The notes: a model not told the origin generated them from the sequence alone. A DNA stretch of 35,993 bases from Rhizobacter sp. (GCA_023954175.1 JAMLIM010000037.1:1-35993), one strand, 5' to 3'; positions 14,200-23,240 are shown, counted from the stretch's first letter. Made by a program: numbers and translations.

Positions 14200-16191
14200 A
14201 TGCAACGACCCAAATCCGTCCTCGTCCTCGGAGCGCTGCTCGCGCTTTCGGCGGCGCAGGCCATGGCGACGGGCTTCGGCCGCATGAACAATGCGACCAC
14301 GCTGGGCCAGCAACTGGACTTCACGGTGCCGCTGCGCCTGGACGCGGGCGAGAGCGTCAGCGCCGATTGCGTGACGGCGGAGGTGCTGTCGGGCGAGTTC
14401 CGTGTGCCGCCGAGCCAGGTCCGCGTCGCGCTCGATCCCGGCAGCGACGCCAACGAGCGGCTGATCCGGGTCGCGACGCGCGCGACCATCGACGAGCCGG
14501 TCGTGACGGTGACCCTGCAGCTCGGCTGCACGAACGCGCTGACGCGCAAGTTCGTCGCCTTCGTCGACCCGCCGGTGATCCAACTGGCAAGCGCCGCGCC
14601 GGCCCGCCCGGCCGCGACCGTGCAGGCCGCGCCTTCGGTGGGGCCGCGTCAGCAGGTGGCAATCGCGACGCCGCCGACGCCCACCGCTGCGGCCGCACAG
14701 CCCGCGGAGACTGCGGCGCCGCCGGCGAAGAAAACGCGCCGCCCGACGGCATCGACGCGATCGTCGACTTTGGCCGTGGCGGCAAGCCGCAGCGCGAAGG
14801 CCCGCACTGCGTCGCGCAGCACGCGCAAGACCTCGACTTCCCAGGTTGCCGCCGCGGCGCCGGTGGCCAAGGGCTCGCGCCTGAAGCTCGATGCGCCCGA
14901 GGTGATGCTGGCGCAAGCGCCGCTGCGGCTCAGCGACGCGCTGCCGGACGTGCTGCCGCCGGCGGCACCGCAGGATGCGGCTTCGGCGCCGGTCGATGCG
15001 AATGCGGAGAGCGCCGCGCAGCGCGAGAAGCTGGCCGCGCTCGAGGCGTCGTTCGCCAGGTTGCAGACCGATGCGCAGGCGACGCAGGCGAGTCTCCTGC
15101 TGCTGCAGGCGCAGCTTCGCGAATCGCAGACGGCGCGCTACTCGAACCCGCTCGTGTATGCGCTGATCGCGCTCGTCGTGCTGCTCGGCGCGGCGGTCGT
15201 CTTCCTCCTCAGGCAGCAGGCGAGCGCGCGTCGCGCGGCGCCGCAATGGTGGGCGCCGCCGACGGGCACCGATGTCGCCGCGATGGCGGTTGACGCGAGC
15301 GCAGCGCAGGCGCAGCCTGCGCCCGGGCCGGTCGCGGTACGCCCCGAGCTGTGGGACGCGCCCGAGCACGATGTTGGCGAGACCACCGCGAGCCCGCGCC
15401 TGCTCGCGCCGGGCGACGCGCCTGCGTCCGCCGCGGCGCCACTCGAGGTGCAGCGCGAGATGTCGGTCGAGGAACTGATCGACCTCGAGCAGCAGGCCGA
15501 GTTCTTCGTCGTCCTCGGGCAGGACGAGGCGGCGATCGACCTGTTGATGAGCCATCTGCGCAGCAGCGGCGGGACGAGCCCCTTGCCCTACCTGAAGTTG
15601 CTCGAGATCTACCGCCGGCGCGACGACCACGAAGCCTACGAACGCACGCGCGAGAAGTTCAACCGCCGCTTCAACGCCTACGCGCCGGACTGGGACACCG
15701 ATCTGCAAAAAGGGCGCGCGCTCGAGGACTACCCCCACGTCGTCACGAAACTGCAATCCTTGTGGACCTCGCCCGCGCAGACGATGCAGACGCTCGAGGC
15801 GTCGCTCTTCCGGCGCGATCCGGGGGTGTCGAATTTCGATCTGCCGGCCTACCGCGAACTGCTTTTCCTCTACTCGGTGGCGCGCGATCTTTCAGAGCAC
15901 GCGGCCGAACACGGTGTGGCGCCCGCCGCCCCGACAAAGGTCGATCTGCTGTTGCCGATCGACGCCGAGACCTCGGCCACCGGCACGCTGACGCGCCTGC
16001 ACCCGACGCGGCCGATGCCGCTCGCGCCGGACGCCTACACGACGCAGGTCGACGTCGACATCACGACGCTCGATGCCGGGCCTTCGGCGCTCGCCCGCCC
16101 CGAGGATCGGCCGTCGCGCTTCATGGCCGAGTTCAACACGACGCCGGGCTACATCGGCCTGGCGGGCGAGAAGGCGGCGGGATCGGGCTGA
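14200..16191 (+). CDS. FimV-like inner-membrane protein
   Basis: A 663-residue envelope protein. A signal peptide (residues 1-23, LVLGALLALSAAQAMA) precedes an N-terminal domain (24-130, LGQQLDFTVPLRLDAGESV, with VPPSQVRVALDPG) that resembles the FimV N-terminus. An Ala/Pro/Thr/Lys-rich linker follows (about 130-230), then a coiled-coil stretch (REKLAALEASFARLQTDAQ, about 275-305), one membrane span (about 318-338) and a cytoplasmic C-terminal part with TPR-like helices (about 425-580). FimV/HubP proteins organise the cell pole and type IV pili. No LysM peptidoglycan-binding domain was recognised in the linker, which is unusual. A GTG at 14170 could add 10 residues; the ATG at 14200 gives a cleaner signal peptide. 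Confidence 0.75.
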   Translation: MQRPKSVLVLGALLALSAAQAMATGFGRMNNATTLGQQLDFTVPLRLDAGESVSADCVTAEVLSGEFRVPPSQVRVALDPGSDANERLIRVATRATIDEPVVTVTLQLGCTNALTRKFVAFVDPPVIQLASAAPARPAATVQAAPSVGPRQQVAIATPPTPTAAAAQPAETAAPPAKKTRRPTASTRSSTLAVAASRSAKARTASRSTRKTSTSQVAAAAPVAKGSRLKLDAPEVMLAQAPLRLSDALPDVLPPAAPQDAASAPVDANAESAAQREKLAALEASFARLQTDAQATQASLLLLQAQLRESQTARYSNPLVYALIALVVLLGAAVVFLLRQQASARRAAPQWWAPPTGTDVAAMAVDASAAQAQPAPGPVAVRPELWDAPEHDVGETTASPRLLAPGDAPASAAAPLEVQREMSVEELIDLEQQAEFFVVLGQDEAAIDLLMSHLRSSGGTSPLPYLKLLEIYRRRDDHEAYERTREKFNRRFNAYAPDWDTDLQKGRALEDYPHVVTKLQSLWTSPAQTMQTLEASLFRRDPGVSNFDLPAYRELLFLYSVARDLSEHAAEHGVAPAAPTKVDLLLPIDAETSATGTLTRLHPTRPMPLAPDAYTTQVDVDITTLDAGPSALARPEDRPSRFMAEFNTTPGYIGLAGEKAAGSG

Positions 16192-16214
16192 GCGGCGAAC
16201 CTCGCTGCCGCGAT

Positions 16215-17381
16215 TCAGATCTTCGCCAGCCGTTCGAGCGCCCGCTCGAGCGTCTCGTCCTTCTTCGCAAAGCACAGGCGCACGATGCGTTGCTCGAAGC
16301 CGTCGCGATAGAAGGCCGAGAGCGGGATCGCGGCAACGCCGATGTCGCGCGTGAGCCACTCGCAAAATGCCGCCTCGCCCAGATCGCTGACCGCCGAATA
16401 GTCGACGCACTGGAAGTAGGTGCCGGCGCTCGGCAGTGCGCGCAGGCGCGTCGCCTCGAGCCCGGCGCGAAACAGATCGCGCTTGCGCTGGTAGAACGCC
16501 GCCAGCCCGAGGTGCGGCGCCGGGTCCGCCATGTAGGCGGCGAGGGCGTGCTGCATCGGCGTGTTCACCGTGAAGACGTTGAACTGGTGCACCTTGCGCA
16601 ATTCGGCGGTGAGCGGCGCCGGCGCCGCGACGTAGCCGATCTTCCAGCCCGTCACGTGATAGGTCTTGCCGAAGCTCGAGACGACGAAGCTGCGCGCCGC
16701 AAGCTCCGGGTGGCGCGACATGCTCTCGTGGCGGACGCCGTCGTAGACCATGTGCTCGTAGACCTCGTCGGCGATCACGAGCACATCCGTCGGGCGCAGC
16801 AAATCGGCCAGGCGCTGCATGTCGGCCTCGCTCCAGACGGTCGCGCTCGGGTTGTGCGGCGTGTTGACGATGATCGCGCGTGTGCGCGGCGAGAGCGCAG
16901 CCGCGATCGCCTCGAAGTTGGGCCGGAACGTGCCGGCATCGAGCGGCACGTGGACCGCGCGGCCGCCCGCCAGCACGATGTTGGGTTCGTAGCTGTCGTA
17001 GGCGGGTTCGAGAACGATCACCTCGTCGCCCGGATGCACGACGGCGAGGATCACGCTCAGGATCGCCTGCGTCGCGCCGGCCGTGATCGTGATCTCGCTC
17101 GCGGCGTCGTAGCGCTGCCCGTAGAGCGCGGCGATCTTGGCGGCGACGGCTTCGCGCAACTGCGGCACGCCGGCCATCGGCGGGTACTGGTTCAGGCCAC
17201 GGCGCATCGCGTCGTCGACGGCGTCGAGCAGCTTCGGGTCGCAGTCGAAGTCCGGAAAGCCCTGGCCCAGATTGACGGCGCCGTGCTGCTGCGCGAGTGC
17301 GGACATGACGCTGAAGATCGTCGTGCCGACACGCGGCAGGCGGCTCGTGACGGACGGCGCGGGGTGGGCGAAGGCGGTCAT
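16215..17381 (-). CDS. PLP-dependent aminotransferase (methionine/kynurenine type, YbdL-like)
   Basis: A 388-residue class I/II aminotransferase, full length. It starts with the typical TIFSVMSALAQQHGAVNLGQGFPDF, has NTPHNP (173-178), the PLP-binding D205 and Y208 in IADEVYEH, the Schiff-base lysine K239 in SSFGKTYHVTGWKIGY, and a C-terminal IVRLCFAKKDETL with the carboxylate-binding Arg. These features fit the KAT/YbdL group, which prefers methionine and aromatic amino acids and makes 2-keto-4-methylthiobutyrate. It starts 7 bases after cysB, whose sulfur role agrees with a methionine substrate. This preference is inferred. Confidence 0.9.
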   Translation of the reverse strand: MTAFAHPAPSVTSRLPRVGTTIFSVMSALAQQHGAVNLGQGFPDFDCDPKLLDAVDDAMRRGLNQYPPMAGVPQLREAVAAKIAALYGQRYDAASEITITAGATQAILSVILAVVHPGDEVIVLEPAYDSYEPNIVLAGGRAVHVPLDAGTFRPNFEAIAAALSPRTRAIIVNTPHNPSATVWSEADMQRLADLLRPTDVLVIADEVYEHMVYDGVRHESMSRHPELAARSFVVSSFGKTYHVTGWKIGYVAAPAPLTAELRKVHQFNVFTVNTPMQHALAAYMADPAPHLGLAAFYQRKRDLFRAGLEATRLRALPSAGTYFQCVDYSAVSDLGEAAFCEWLTRDIGVAAIPLSAFYRDGFEQRIVRLCFAKKDETLERALERLAKI

Positions 17382-17388
17382 GCAGGGC

Positions 17389-18336
17389 TCAGAGTTCGTA
17401 GTCGGATACGGCCTCGCCGCTCATCGCGCGCTGCACGAGCACGCGCGACAGGCGCGTCGAGATCAGCTCGGCAAACGTGTAGACGTAGCTGCGCAGGTAG
17501 GCGCCGCGCTTGAACGCGACGCGAGCGACATTCTGGCCGAACAGATGGCCGATCGGCCGCGCGACGAGCTCGCCGCCCGGCGGATCGTCGCGCATGGCCA
17601 TCTCGGCGATGATGCCCACGCCGAGGCCGAGGCGGACATAGGTCTTGATGACGTCGGAGTCGATCGCCTCGAGCACGACGTTGGGCTTGAGCTGCCTGAG
17701 CGCGAACGCCTGGTCGACGCGCGCGCGTCCGGCAAAGCTCGGGTGATAGGTGACGAGCGGCTCGATCGCCAGGTCTTCGAGCGAGATGCGCTCGAGCTTG
17801 GTCAGCGCGTGCCCGGCCGGCACGACCGCGACGTGGTTCCACTCGTAGCATGGCAGCGTGACGAGTTCGGTGTAGCCCGCGAGCGATTCGGTCGCGAGCC
17901 CGATGTCGGCCGCTTCGTCCAGCAGCATCTGCGCGACCTGATCGGGCGTGCCCTGGTGCAGGCTGACGTTGACCTTCGGGAAGCGCTTGCGCAATGCGGC
18001 GACCGGCTCGGGCAGCACGTAGCGCGCCTGCGTGTGGGTGGTCGCGATCGACAGCGTGCCGGCGTCCTGCTTCGAATATTCGTCGCCGATGCGCTTCAGG
18101 TTGCCGACCTCGCGCAGGATGACGTCGATCGCCTTGAGCACCTCGTGCCCCGGCTCGGTGACGCGCCGCAAGCGCTTGCCATGACGCGCGAAGATGTCGA
18201 CGCCGAGTTCGCCCTCGAGTTCGAGGATCGCCTTCGAGACGCCGGGCTGCGAGGTGTGCAGCGCCTTTGCGGTGTCGGTCAGGTTGAGCTTGCGCCGGAC
18301 GGCCTCCTGCACGAAGCGGAACTGGTGCAGGTTCAT
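17389..18336 (-). CDS. cysB: CysB-family LysR-type regulator
   Basis: A 315-residue LysR regulator of sulfur assimilation. The N-terminal helix-turn-helix (LTDTAKALHTSQPGVSKAILELE, about 19-41, then FARHGKRLRRVTEPG) and the ligand domain are those of CysB/Cbl, including DAGTLSIATTHTQARYVLP at the sulfate/N-acetylserine pocket and IDSDVIKTYVRLGLGVGI. CysB activates genes for sulfate uptake and reduction when O- or N-acetylserine is present. The ATG at 18336 overlaps the stop of the CbiX gene (ATGA), so translation is probably coupled. It could be Cbl rather than CysB; the sequence alone does not decide. Confidence 0.9.
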   Translation of the reverse strand: MNLHQFRFVQEAVRRKLNLTDTAKALHTSQPGVSKAILELEGELGVDIFARHGKRLRRVTEPGHEVLKAIDVILREVGNLKRIGDEYSKQDAGTLSIATTHTQARYVLPEPVAALRKRFPKVNVSLHQGTPDQVAQMLLDEAADIGLATESLAGYTELVTLPCYEWNHVAVVPAGHALTKLERISLEDLAIEPLVTYHPSFAGRARVDQAFALRQLKPNVVLEAIDSDVIKTYVRLGLGVGIIAEMAMRDDPPGGELVARPIGHLFGQNVARVAFKRGAYLRSYVYTFAELISTRLSRVLVQRAMSGEAVSDYEL

Positions 18337-18716
18337 GCGCGCGGGTCGTCTGCGACGAGTGCGAGTGCCGCGTTCGCCATCGCGGCGGCGACCGAGTCGA
18401 TCTCGCCCACCGCCTGCGCAAGACTGATCTGCAGCGACGGGTGGCGCTTGGCGACGATGTCGATCAGGCGCGGCAGATCCTGGCGCACATGACCGCCGGC
18501 GCCGAGAAAGAGCGGCAGCACGGCGATCGACGTGCAACCCGCCAGTGCGAGTCGATCGCCCGCCGCCGGCAGGTCGGGCGCCATGAACTCGAGGAAGCAC
18601 AACTCGACCGCGACCTGCGGGCGCTGCGCGCGGATGCGGCGCGCGATGTCCTCGAACGGCAGCGCCCAGCGCGGGTCGCGCGCGCCGTGGGCGATGAGCA
18701 GCAGGCCTTGGGTCAT
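18333..18716 (-). CDS. cbiX: Sirohydrochlorin chelatase, short CbiX/SirB type
   Basis: A 127-residue small chelatase that inserts Fe or Co into sirohydrochlorin. Both metal-binding histidines are visible: H10 in LLIAHGARDPRW and H76 in LFLGAGGHVRQDLP. The length fits the short CbiX type that works as a dimer. It overlaps cysB by four bases and starts 9 bases after lptG. Since siroheme is the cofactor of sulfite reductase, its coupling to cysB argues for iron chelation (SirB role) rather than cobalamin synthesis. No cobalamin gene is present in the window. Confidence 0.88.
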   Translation of the reverse strand: MTQGLLLIAHGARDPRWALPFEDIARRIRAQRPQVAVELCFLEFMAPDLPAAGDRLALAGCTSIAVLPLFLGAGGHVRQDLPRLIDIVAKRHPSLQISLAQAVGEIDSVAAAMANAALALVADDPRA

Positions 18717-18725
18717 GTCATTGAT

Positions 18726-19838
18726 CTAGCGGTAGCGCACCAGCCAGCTGAACGCGAACATCGCGAGCAGCAGGTACAGCGCACTCGGCGCCGAGGCGAC
18801 GAGCCACGGCGTCCAGTTGCTGAGCAGCCCGATGTGGCTGGCGACGTTGTTGAGCAGCACGAAGCTGATGCCGAGCATGATGCCGCCGAACACCTTCAGG
18901 CTGACGCCGCCGGCACGTGCGTGGAGGTAGGCGAACGGCAGCGCGAGCGACAGCATCACGATGCAGGCGAAAGGGTAGAGCGCGCGCTTCCAGAACTGCA
19001 GTTCGTGGCGCTGCGAGGCCTGGCCGTTCTCGGCAAGGTGCCCGATATAGCGGAACAGATCGAAGGTCGACATCGTGCCGAGCGGCATCACCGCCGCCGC
19101 GACGACGCCGGCAGTGAGCGAGCTCGACCAGTCGAGTGTGGCAAGGGTCTCGTCCTTCACCTCGGGCAGCCCGTCGGCGGTCTTCGCCGTCCAGTCGGTC
19201 ACGCGCACGCCCGTCAGGTGCCAGGTCGCTTCCTTGCCGACGCGCCCGCTTTCGGCTTCGATGCGCGAGACGAGGCCGCCGTCGGCGTCGAACTCGAAGA
19301 TGCGCACGCCCTTCAACTCGCCGCGCGCGCTCGCGGTCGCGACGTTCACCGACACGCTGTGCATGCCTTCGGGGGTCGCGCGCCGGTCCTTCAGCCAGGC
19401 GCCGGCGCGGTCGAGCTTGAAGCCGCCGCGGTAGGTCGCCTTGAGCGCCGCGGCCTGGCGCTCGGTGATCGGCGAGATGTAGTCGCCGAGGACGAAGGTG
19501 AAGAGGGTGAACGCGATGCCCAGCCCGGCGAGCGCGGCGAGCGCGCGTGCCGGGCCGAGCCCGCTCGTGCGCAGGATCGTGAACTCGGACGATTGCGACA
19601 GGCTCGCCAGGGCGTAGATCGCACCGATCAGGACCGCGATCGGCGCCAGCTCGTAGAGATGGTCGGGCAGCTGCAGCAGGCTGTAGAGCGCGCCGTGCAC
19701 GGGCGTGTAGCCCGCTTCGTTGGCCTTCGCGAGTTCGGACACGAAATCGAAGAAGAAGAACAGCGACAGGAAGCCGACGGCGACGAAGGTGACGGCCTTG
19801 ACGATCTCGGTGTAGAGCAGGCGCCGGACCGTCCTCAT
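18726..19838 (-). CDS. lptG: LPS export permease LptG
   Basis: A 370-residue inner-membrane subunit of the LptB2FG ABC transporter, which extracts lipopolysaccharide and passes it to LptC. Six membrane spans are seen, three near the N-terminus (about 12-35, 58-80, 100-122) and three near the C-terminus (about 280-300, 308-328, 335-357), around a periplasmic beta-jellyroll domain. It starts MRTVRRLLYTEIVKAVTFV. The ATG at 19838 overlaps the lptF stop (ATGA). It is distinguished from LptF by order and by the SSEFTILRTSGLGPARAL coupling helix. Confidence 0.93.
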   Translation of the reverse strand: MRTVRRLLYTEIVKAVTFVAVGFLSLFFFFDFVSELAKANEAGYTPVHGALYSLLQLPDHLYELAPIAVLIGAIYALASLSQSSEFTILRTSGLGPARALAALAGLGIAFTLFTFVLGDYISPITERQAAALKATYRGGFKLDRAGAWLKDRRATPEGMHSVSVNVATASARGELKGVRIFEFDADGGLVSRIEAESGRVGKEATWHLTGVRVTDWTAKTADGLPEVKDETLATLDWSSSLTAGVVAAAVMPLGTMSTFDLFRYIGHLAENGQASQRHELQFWKRALYPFACIVMLSLALPFAYLHARAGGVSLKVFGGIMLGISFVLLNNVASHIGLLSNWTPWLVASAPSALYLLLAMFAFSWLVRYR

Positions 19839-20932
19839 GCGGCGCTGCGCGCGCGCGGCGCGAAAAGGCGGGTCGTGTGCGCATGTTCGCGCCACCAGAT
19901 GAGCGCGAGCGCCACCGCGAAGACGCCGCCATGCACGCTGATCAGCATGCCGGCCATGCTCGCCTTGCCGGCCGCGATCCAGGCCTGCGACAGATTGATG
20001 AGGTTGAAGTAGACGACGAACATCAGCAGGGCGAGCAGGAGGTTCCAGCTGCCCGGCCGGCGCGGGTTGGTCGCCGCCAGCCCGACGGCGAGCAGCAGCA
20101 GGTTGACGGCGCCGAGCACCAGACCGACGCGCCACGCGAACTCGCCCTGGTTGGGGCGTGTCGGCTCGCGCAGCAGCTCGCGCGTGCTGCGCGTCGTCGG
20201 CGGCAGCTTGTCGGCGTTGCCGGTGAGCTTGTCGCCGACGACTGCCTCGTAGCTGTCGAAGCGCGCGAGCGTCTTCTCGCCGCTCGCACGGTTGTCCTCG
20301 TTGCGCTGGCCGCGATCGAGACGGACGAGGCGCTGATCGCCTTCGAACTCGACGCGCCCTTCGCGCGCCGACGTCACGGCCTCGGTGTCGCCCTTGGTCG
20401 TCAGCACGAAGACGTTGCGCCCGATGCGCAGGTCCTCCGAGTCGCGTTCGATGAAGAACACGCGCCGGCCATCGGCCGAACTCTGGAACTGCCCGGCGGC
20501 GACGCGCGACAGGTCGGAGCGCTTCTCGTAGCGGTACTTCAGCTCGGCCGCGCGCTGATTGACCCAGGGCCACACGAACAGCGCGAGCAGCAGCACCACG
20601 AGCATGATCGGCCAGCTCACGCGAAGCACCGGCCGCACGAAGCGCGCGAGGCGGATGCCGCTGGCGAACCAGATCACCATCTCGCCGTCGCGGTACATGC
20701 GCGTGAGGGTGGCGACGACGGCGATGAAGAGCGACAGGCTCAGGATCGTCGGCATGTAGCCGAGCGCGACGTAGCCGAGCAGCAGCAGCACGTCCTGCGG
20801 ATCGACGGAACCGCCCGCGGCCTGGCCGAGCGTGCGGATCAGCATCATCGTGACGACGATCGTGAGAAGCACGACAAGTGTCGCGCCGAACGCGCGCGCC
20901 AGCTCTCGCCTGAGAGTTGAATCGAATAACAT
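19835..20932 (-). CDS. lptF: LPS export permease LptF
   Basis: A 365-residue partner of LptG in the same transporter. It starts MLFDSTLRRELARAFGATLVVL and has three N-terminal spans (about 15-36, 47-75, 97-118), a periplasmic beta domain (about 130-250) and three C-terminal spans. RDGEMVIWFASGI (about 81-93) is the cytoplasmic coupling segment that contacts LptB. The ATG at 20932 is used; a TTG one codon earlier is possible. It is first of the lptF-lptG-cbiX-cysB-aminotransferase run and divergent from pepA with only 29 bases between start codons. Confidence 0.94.
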   Translation of the reverse strand: MLFDSTLRRELARAFGATLVVLLTIVVTMMLIRTLGQAAGGSVDPQDVLLLLGYVALGYMPTILSLSLFIAVVATLTRMYRDGEMVIWFASGIRLARFVRPVLRVSWPIMLVVLLLALFVWPWVNQRAAELKYRYEKRSDLSRVAAGQFQSSADGRRVFFIERDSEDLRIGRNVFVLTTKGDTEAVTSAREGRVEFEGDQRLVRLDRGQRNEDNRASGEKTLARFDSYEAVVGDKLTGNADKLPPTTRSTRELLREPTRPNQGEFAWRVGLVLGAVNLLLLAVGLAATNPRRPGSWNLLLALLMFVVYFNLINLSQAWIAAGKASMAGMLISVHGGVFAVALALIWWREHAHTTRLFAPRARSAA

Positions 20933-20961
20933 CAAGAGATCACAAACATGACCCGAATATT

Positions 20962-22416
20962 ATGGACTTCAGACTCCAGAAAGCCGCCGTCAGCGCGCTC
21001 GCCGACACGGCCGCCGACGCGCTGATCGTCATCGTCGCCGGCGACAAGCTGGACCCCGCGCTCGACGCGCGCATTGCATCGATCGTGACCGAGGCAGTCG
21101 ACGCCGGCGACTTTGCATTCAAGGCCGGGCGCACGCTGTATCTGCATCGTCCTGCGGGCGTGAAGGCGGCGCGCCTCGTCGTCGCCGCCGCCGGCGGCGA
21201 ATCGGCCAAGGCATTCCGGAAGGCCCTGGCTGCCGCACTCGGTGTGCTCAAGGATCTGGGTGCGCGCCACGTGGCGCTGGCGGCGACGTGGAGCCTGGGT
21301 GACGCGCATGCCGAAGCGGCGGTGACGGCGGCGAGCGAGGCCCGCTACATCTACCGCCACACGAAACCGAGTGCGCCGAAGGAGGGTGCGCTCGCCAAGC
21401 TCACCGTGCTGTGCGCGGACGCCGACGCCAAGGCGGTGCGCAAGGGCCTGGAGCGCGGCGAGGCCGTCGCCGCCGGCGTGACGCTCGCGCGCGAGCTGGC
21501 GAACCGCCCTGGCAACCATTGCACACCGTCGTATCTCGCCGAGCAGGCGCGCGCGCTCGGGAAGAAGCACGGCCTGAAGATCGAGGTGCTCGATCGCAAG
21601 GATGTCGAGAAGATCGGCATGGGTTCGTTTCTCGCCGTCGCGCAGGGTTCGCACGAGCCCTTGAAGTTCATCGTTGCGCAGTACCGCGGCGCCGCCAAGG
21701 ACGTGGCGCCGGTCGTGCTCGTCGGCAAGGGCATCACCTTCGACAGCGGCGGCATCTCGATCAAGCCGTCGGCCGAGATGGACGAGATGAAGTTCGACAT
21801 GGGCGGCGCGGCGAGCGTGATCGGCACGCTGCGCGCGATCGGCGAGCTCAAGCCCAGGCTCAACCTGGTGTGCCTGATCCCGGCCTGCGAGAACCTGCCG
21901 AGCGGCACCGCGACCAAGCCGGGCGACGTCGTGACGAGCCTGTCGGGCCAGACGATCGAGATCCTCAACACCGACGCCGAGGGCCGCCTCATCCTGTGCG
22001 ACGCGCTGACCTACGCCGAGCGCTTCAAGCCGGCGATGGTGGTCGACGTCGCGACCCTCACCGGCGCCTGCGTCGTCGCCCTCGGCCACCACCACTCGGG
22101 CCTGTTCACGGCCGACGACGCGATGGCCACGCAGTTCCAGCAGGCGGCGCAGGAAGCGCTCGACCCTTGCTGGCGCATGCCGCTCGACGAGGAGTACGAC
22201 GAGGCACTGAAGAGCAACTTCGCCGACATGGGCAACGTCGGCCCGCGCGGCGGCGGCGCGATCACGGCGGCGATGTTCCTGCGCCGCTACACCGGCAAGT
22301 ACCGCTGGGCGCATCTGGACATCGCGGGCACGGCGTGGAAGGGCGGCGCGGCCAAGGGCGCGACCGGCCGGCCGGTCGGGCTGCTGACCCATTTCGTGCT
22401 GGCGCAGGCGGCTTGA
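20962..22416 (+). CDS. pepA: Leucyl aminopeptidase
   Basis: A 484-residue cytosolic M17 metallopeptidase that removes N-terminal amino acids; in E. coli it also binds DNA. The signature NTDAEGRL is at 336-343. Metal and catalytic residues are visible as K256 and D261 in GKGITFDSGG, D279-type residues in DMGGAASV, and E340 within the signature. The ATG at 20962 begins MDFRLQKAAV; an upstream in-frame start at 20917 would overlap lptF and add an atypical leader. The pepA-lptFG divergence is conserved in many proteobacteria. It is followed by holC. Confidence 0.95.
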   Translation: MDFRLQKAAVSALADTAADALIVIVAGDKLDPALDARIASIVTEAVDAGDFAFKAGRTLYLHRPAGVKAARLVVAAAGGESAKAFRKALAAALGVLKDLGARHVALAATWSLGDAHAEAAVTAASEARYIYRHTKPSAPKEGALAKLTVLCADADAKAVRKGLERGEAVAAGVTLARELANRPGNHCTPSYLAEQARALGKKHGLKIEVLDRKDVEKIGMGSFLAVAQGSHEPLKFIVAQYRGAAKDVAPVVLVGKGITFDSGGISIKPSAEMDEMKFDMGGAASVIGTLRAIGELKPRLNLVCLIPACENLPSGTATKPGDVVTSLSGQTIEILNTDAEGRLILCDALTYAERFKPAMVVDVATLTGACVVALGHHHSGLFTADDAMATQFQQAAQEALDPCWRMPLDEEYDEALKSNFADMGNVGPRGGGAITAAMFLRRYTGKYRWAHLDIAGTAWKGGAAKGATGRPVGLLTHFVLAQAA

Positions 22417-22440
22417 CGCATCGCCAGTGAAGTCTGCCGC

Positions 22441-22872
22441 GTGACGGAAGTGATGTTCCATCTGCGCGTCGCCGACCGCGTCGGCTACGCCTGCCGCCTG
22501 CTGCGCAAGGCGTATGCGCAGCAGGCACAGGTGGTTGTCTGCGCGCCGCCGGCGACGCTCGCGGCGCTCGACACCCTGCTCTGGGTGAGCGATCCGACGG
22601 GCTTCATTCCGCATGTCCGGCTCGCGCCCGACGCGCGCGCGCCGGAGCGTCTCGCCGACACGCCGATCTGGCTCGTCGAGCACGCAGAGCAGGCGCCGAC
22701 GCACGACGTGCTGCTCAACCTGGGCGACGAACTCGTCGCCGGTTTCGAGGCCTTCGCGCGCGTGATCGAGATCGTGCCGCAGGACGAGGACGCCGCGCAG
22801 GCTGCACGCCGGCGCTGGAAGCACTACGCCGACCGGGGCTACGTGCTCAAACATCACGAGGCACGCGCGTGA
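22441..22872 (+). CDS. holC: DNA polymerase III chi subunit
   Basis: A 143-residue protein of the HolC family, which links the clamp loader to single-strand-binding protein. It starts with GTG: MTEVMFHLRVADRVGYACRLLRKAY lines up with the family's usual start, and the later ATG at 22453 would lose part of the first strand. Further typical stretches are DTLLWVSDPTGFIPH (about 40-54), VLLNLGDE (about 90-97) and RRRWKHYADRGYVLKHHE near the C-terminus. It lies 24 bases after pepA, the usual order, and overlaps the next gene by four bases. Confidence 0.92.
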   Translation: MTEVMFHLRVADRVGYACRLLRKAYAQQAQVVVCAPPATLAALDTLLWVSDPTGFIPHVRLAPDARAPERLADTPIWLVEHAEQAPTHDVLLNLGDELVAGFEAFARVIEIVPQDEDAAQAARRRWKHYADRGYVLKHHEARA

Positions 22873-23240
22873 GCACGCGCCTGGGCCCGCTGCAGCGCCA
22901 CGGCCTGCCGACCTTGACCGAGGTGATCGAGCTGGCGCCGGTCGGCGATGCCGGCGCGGGCGTGCCGGCGCGTGCCATCGGGCGGTTGCGCAGCGAACCC
23001 GCGCCGCCGCCCGCCTCGGCGTCGATCGATGTCGAGCAGGTCGTCGAGCAGGTGCTTCGCGATCTGCAGCGCGATGCCGACCTGATGCTGGAGCTGCGCC
23101 TGCGCGAGGCGCTCGCCCCGGTGCTGGCGCGGCTGACGGACGAGCTGGTGCACGAGCTGCGCGGCAGGCTGACGACGACGCTTCGCGACGCCGTGACGCA
23201 GGCGGCGGGCCGGGAACTTGCGCGCCGCCGCGCGATCTGA
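22869..23240 (+). CDS. Small uncharacterised protein coupled to holC
   Basis: A 123-residue protein without a recognised family. The GTG start overlaps the holC stop (GTGA), and with no ribosome site of its own it is probably translated by coupling. Residues 1-55 are Pro/Ala-rich. Residues 56-118 form one or two long amphipathic helices (VEQVVEQVLRDLQRDADLM, then LARLTDELVHELRGRLTTT), suggesting a coiled coil or helical hairpin. The tight link to holC suggests a replication- or peptidase-related role, but nothing in the sequence shows it. Confidence 0.65.
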   Translation: MSTRLGPLQRHGLPTLTEVIELAPVGDAGAGVPARAIGRLRSEPAPPPASASIDVEQVVEQVLRDLQRDADLMLELRLREALAPVLARLTDELVHELRGRLTTTLRDAVTQAAGRELARRRAI

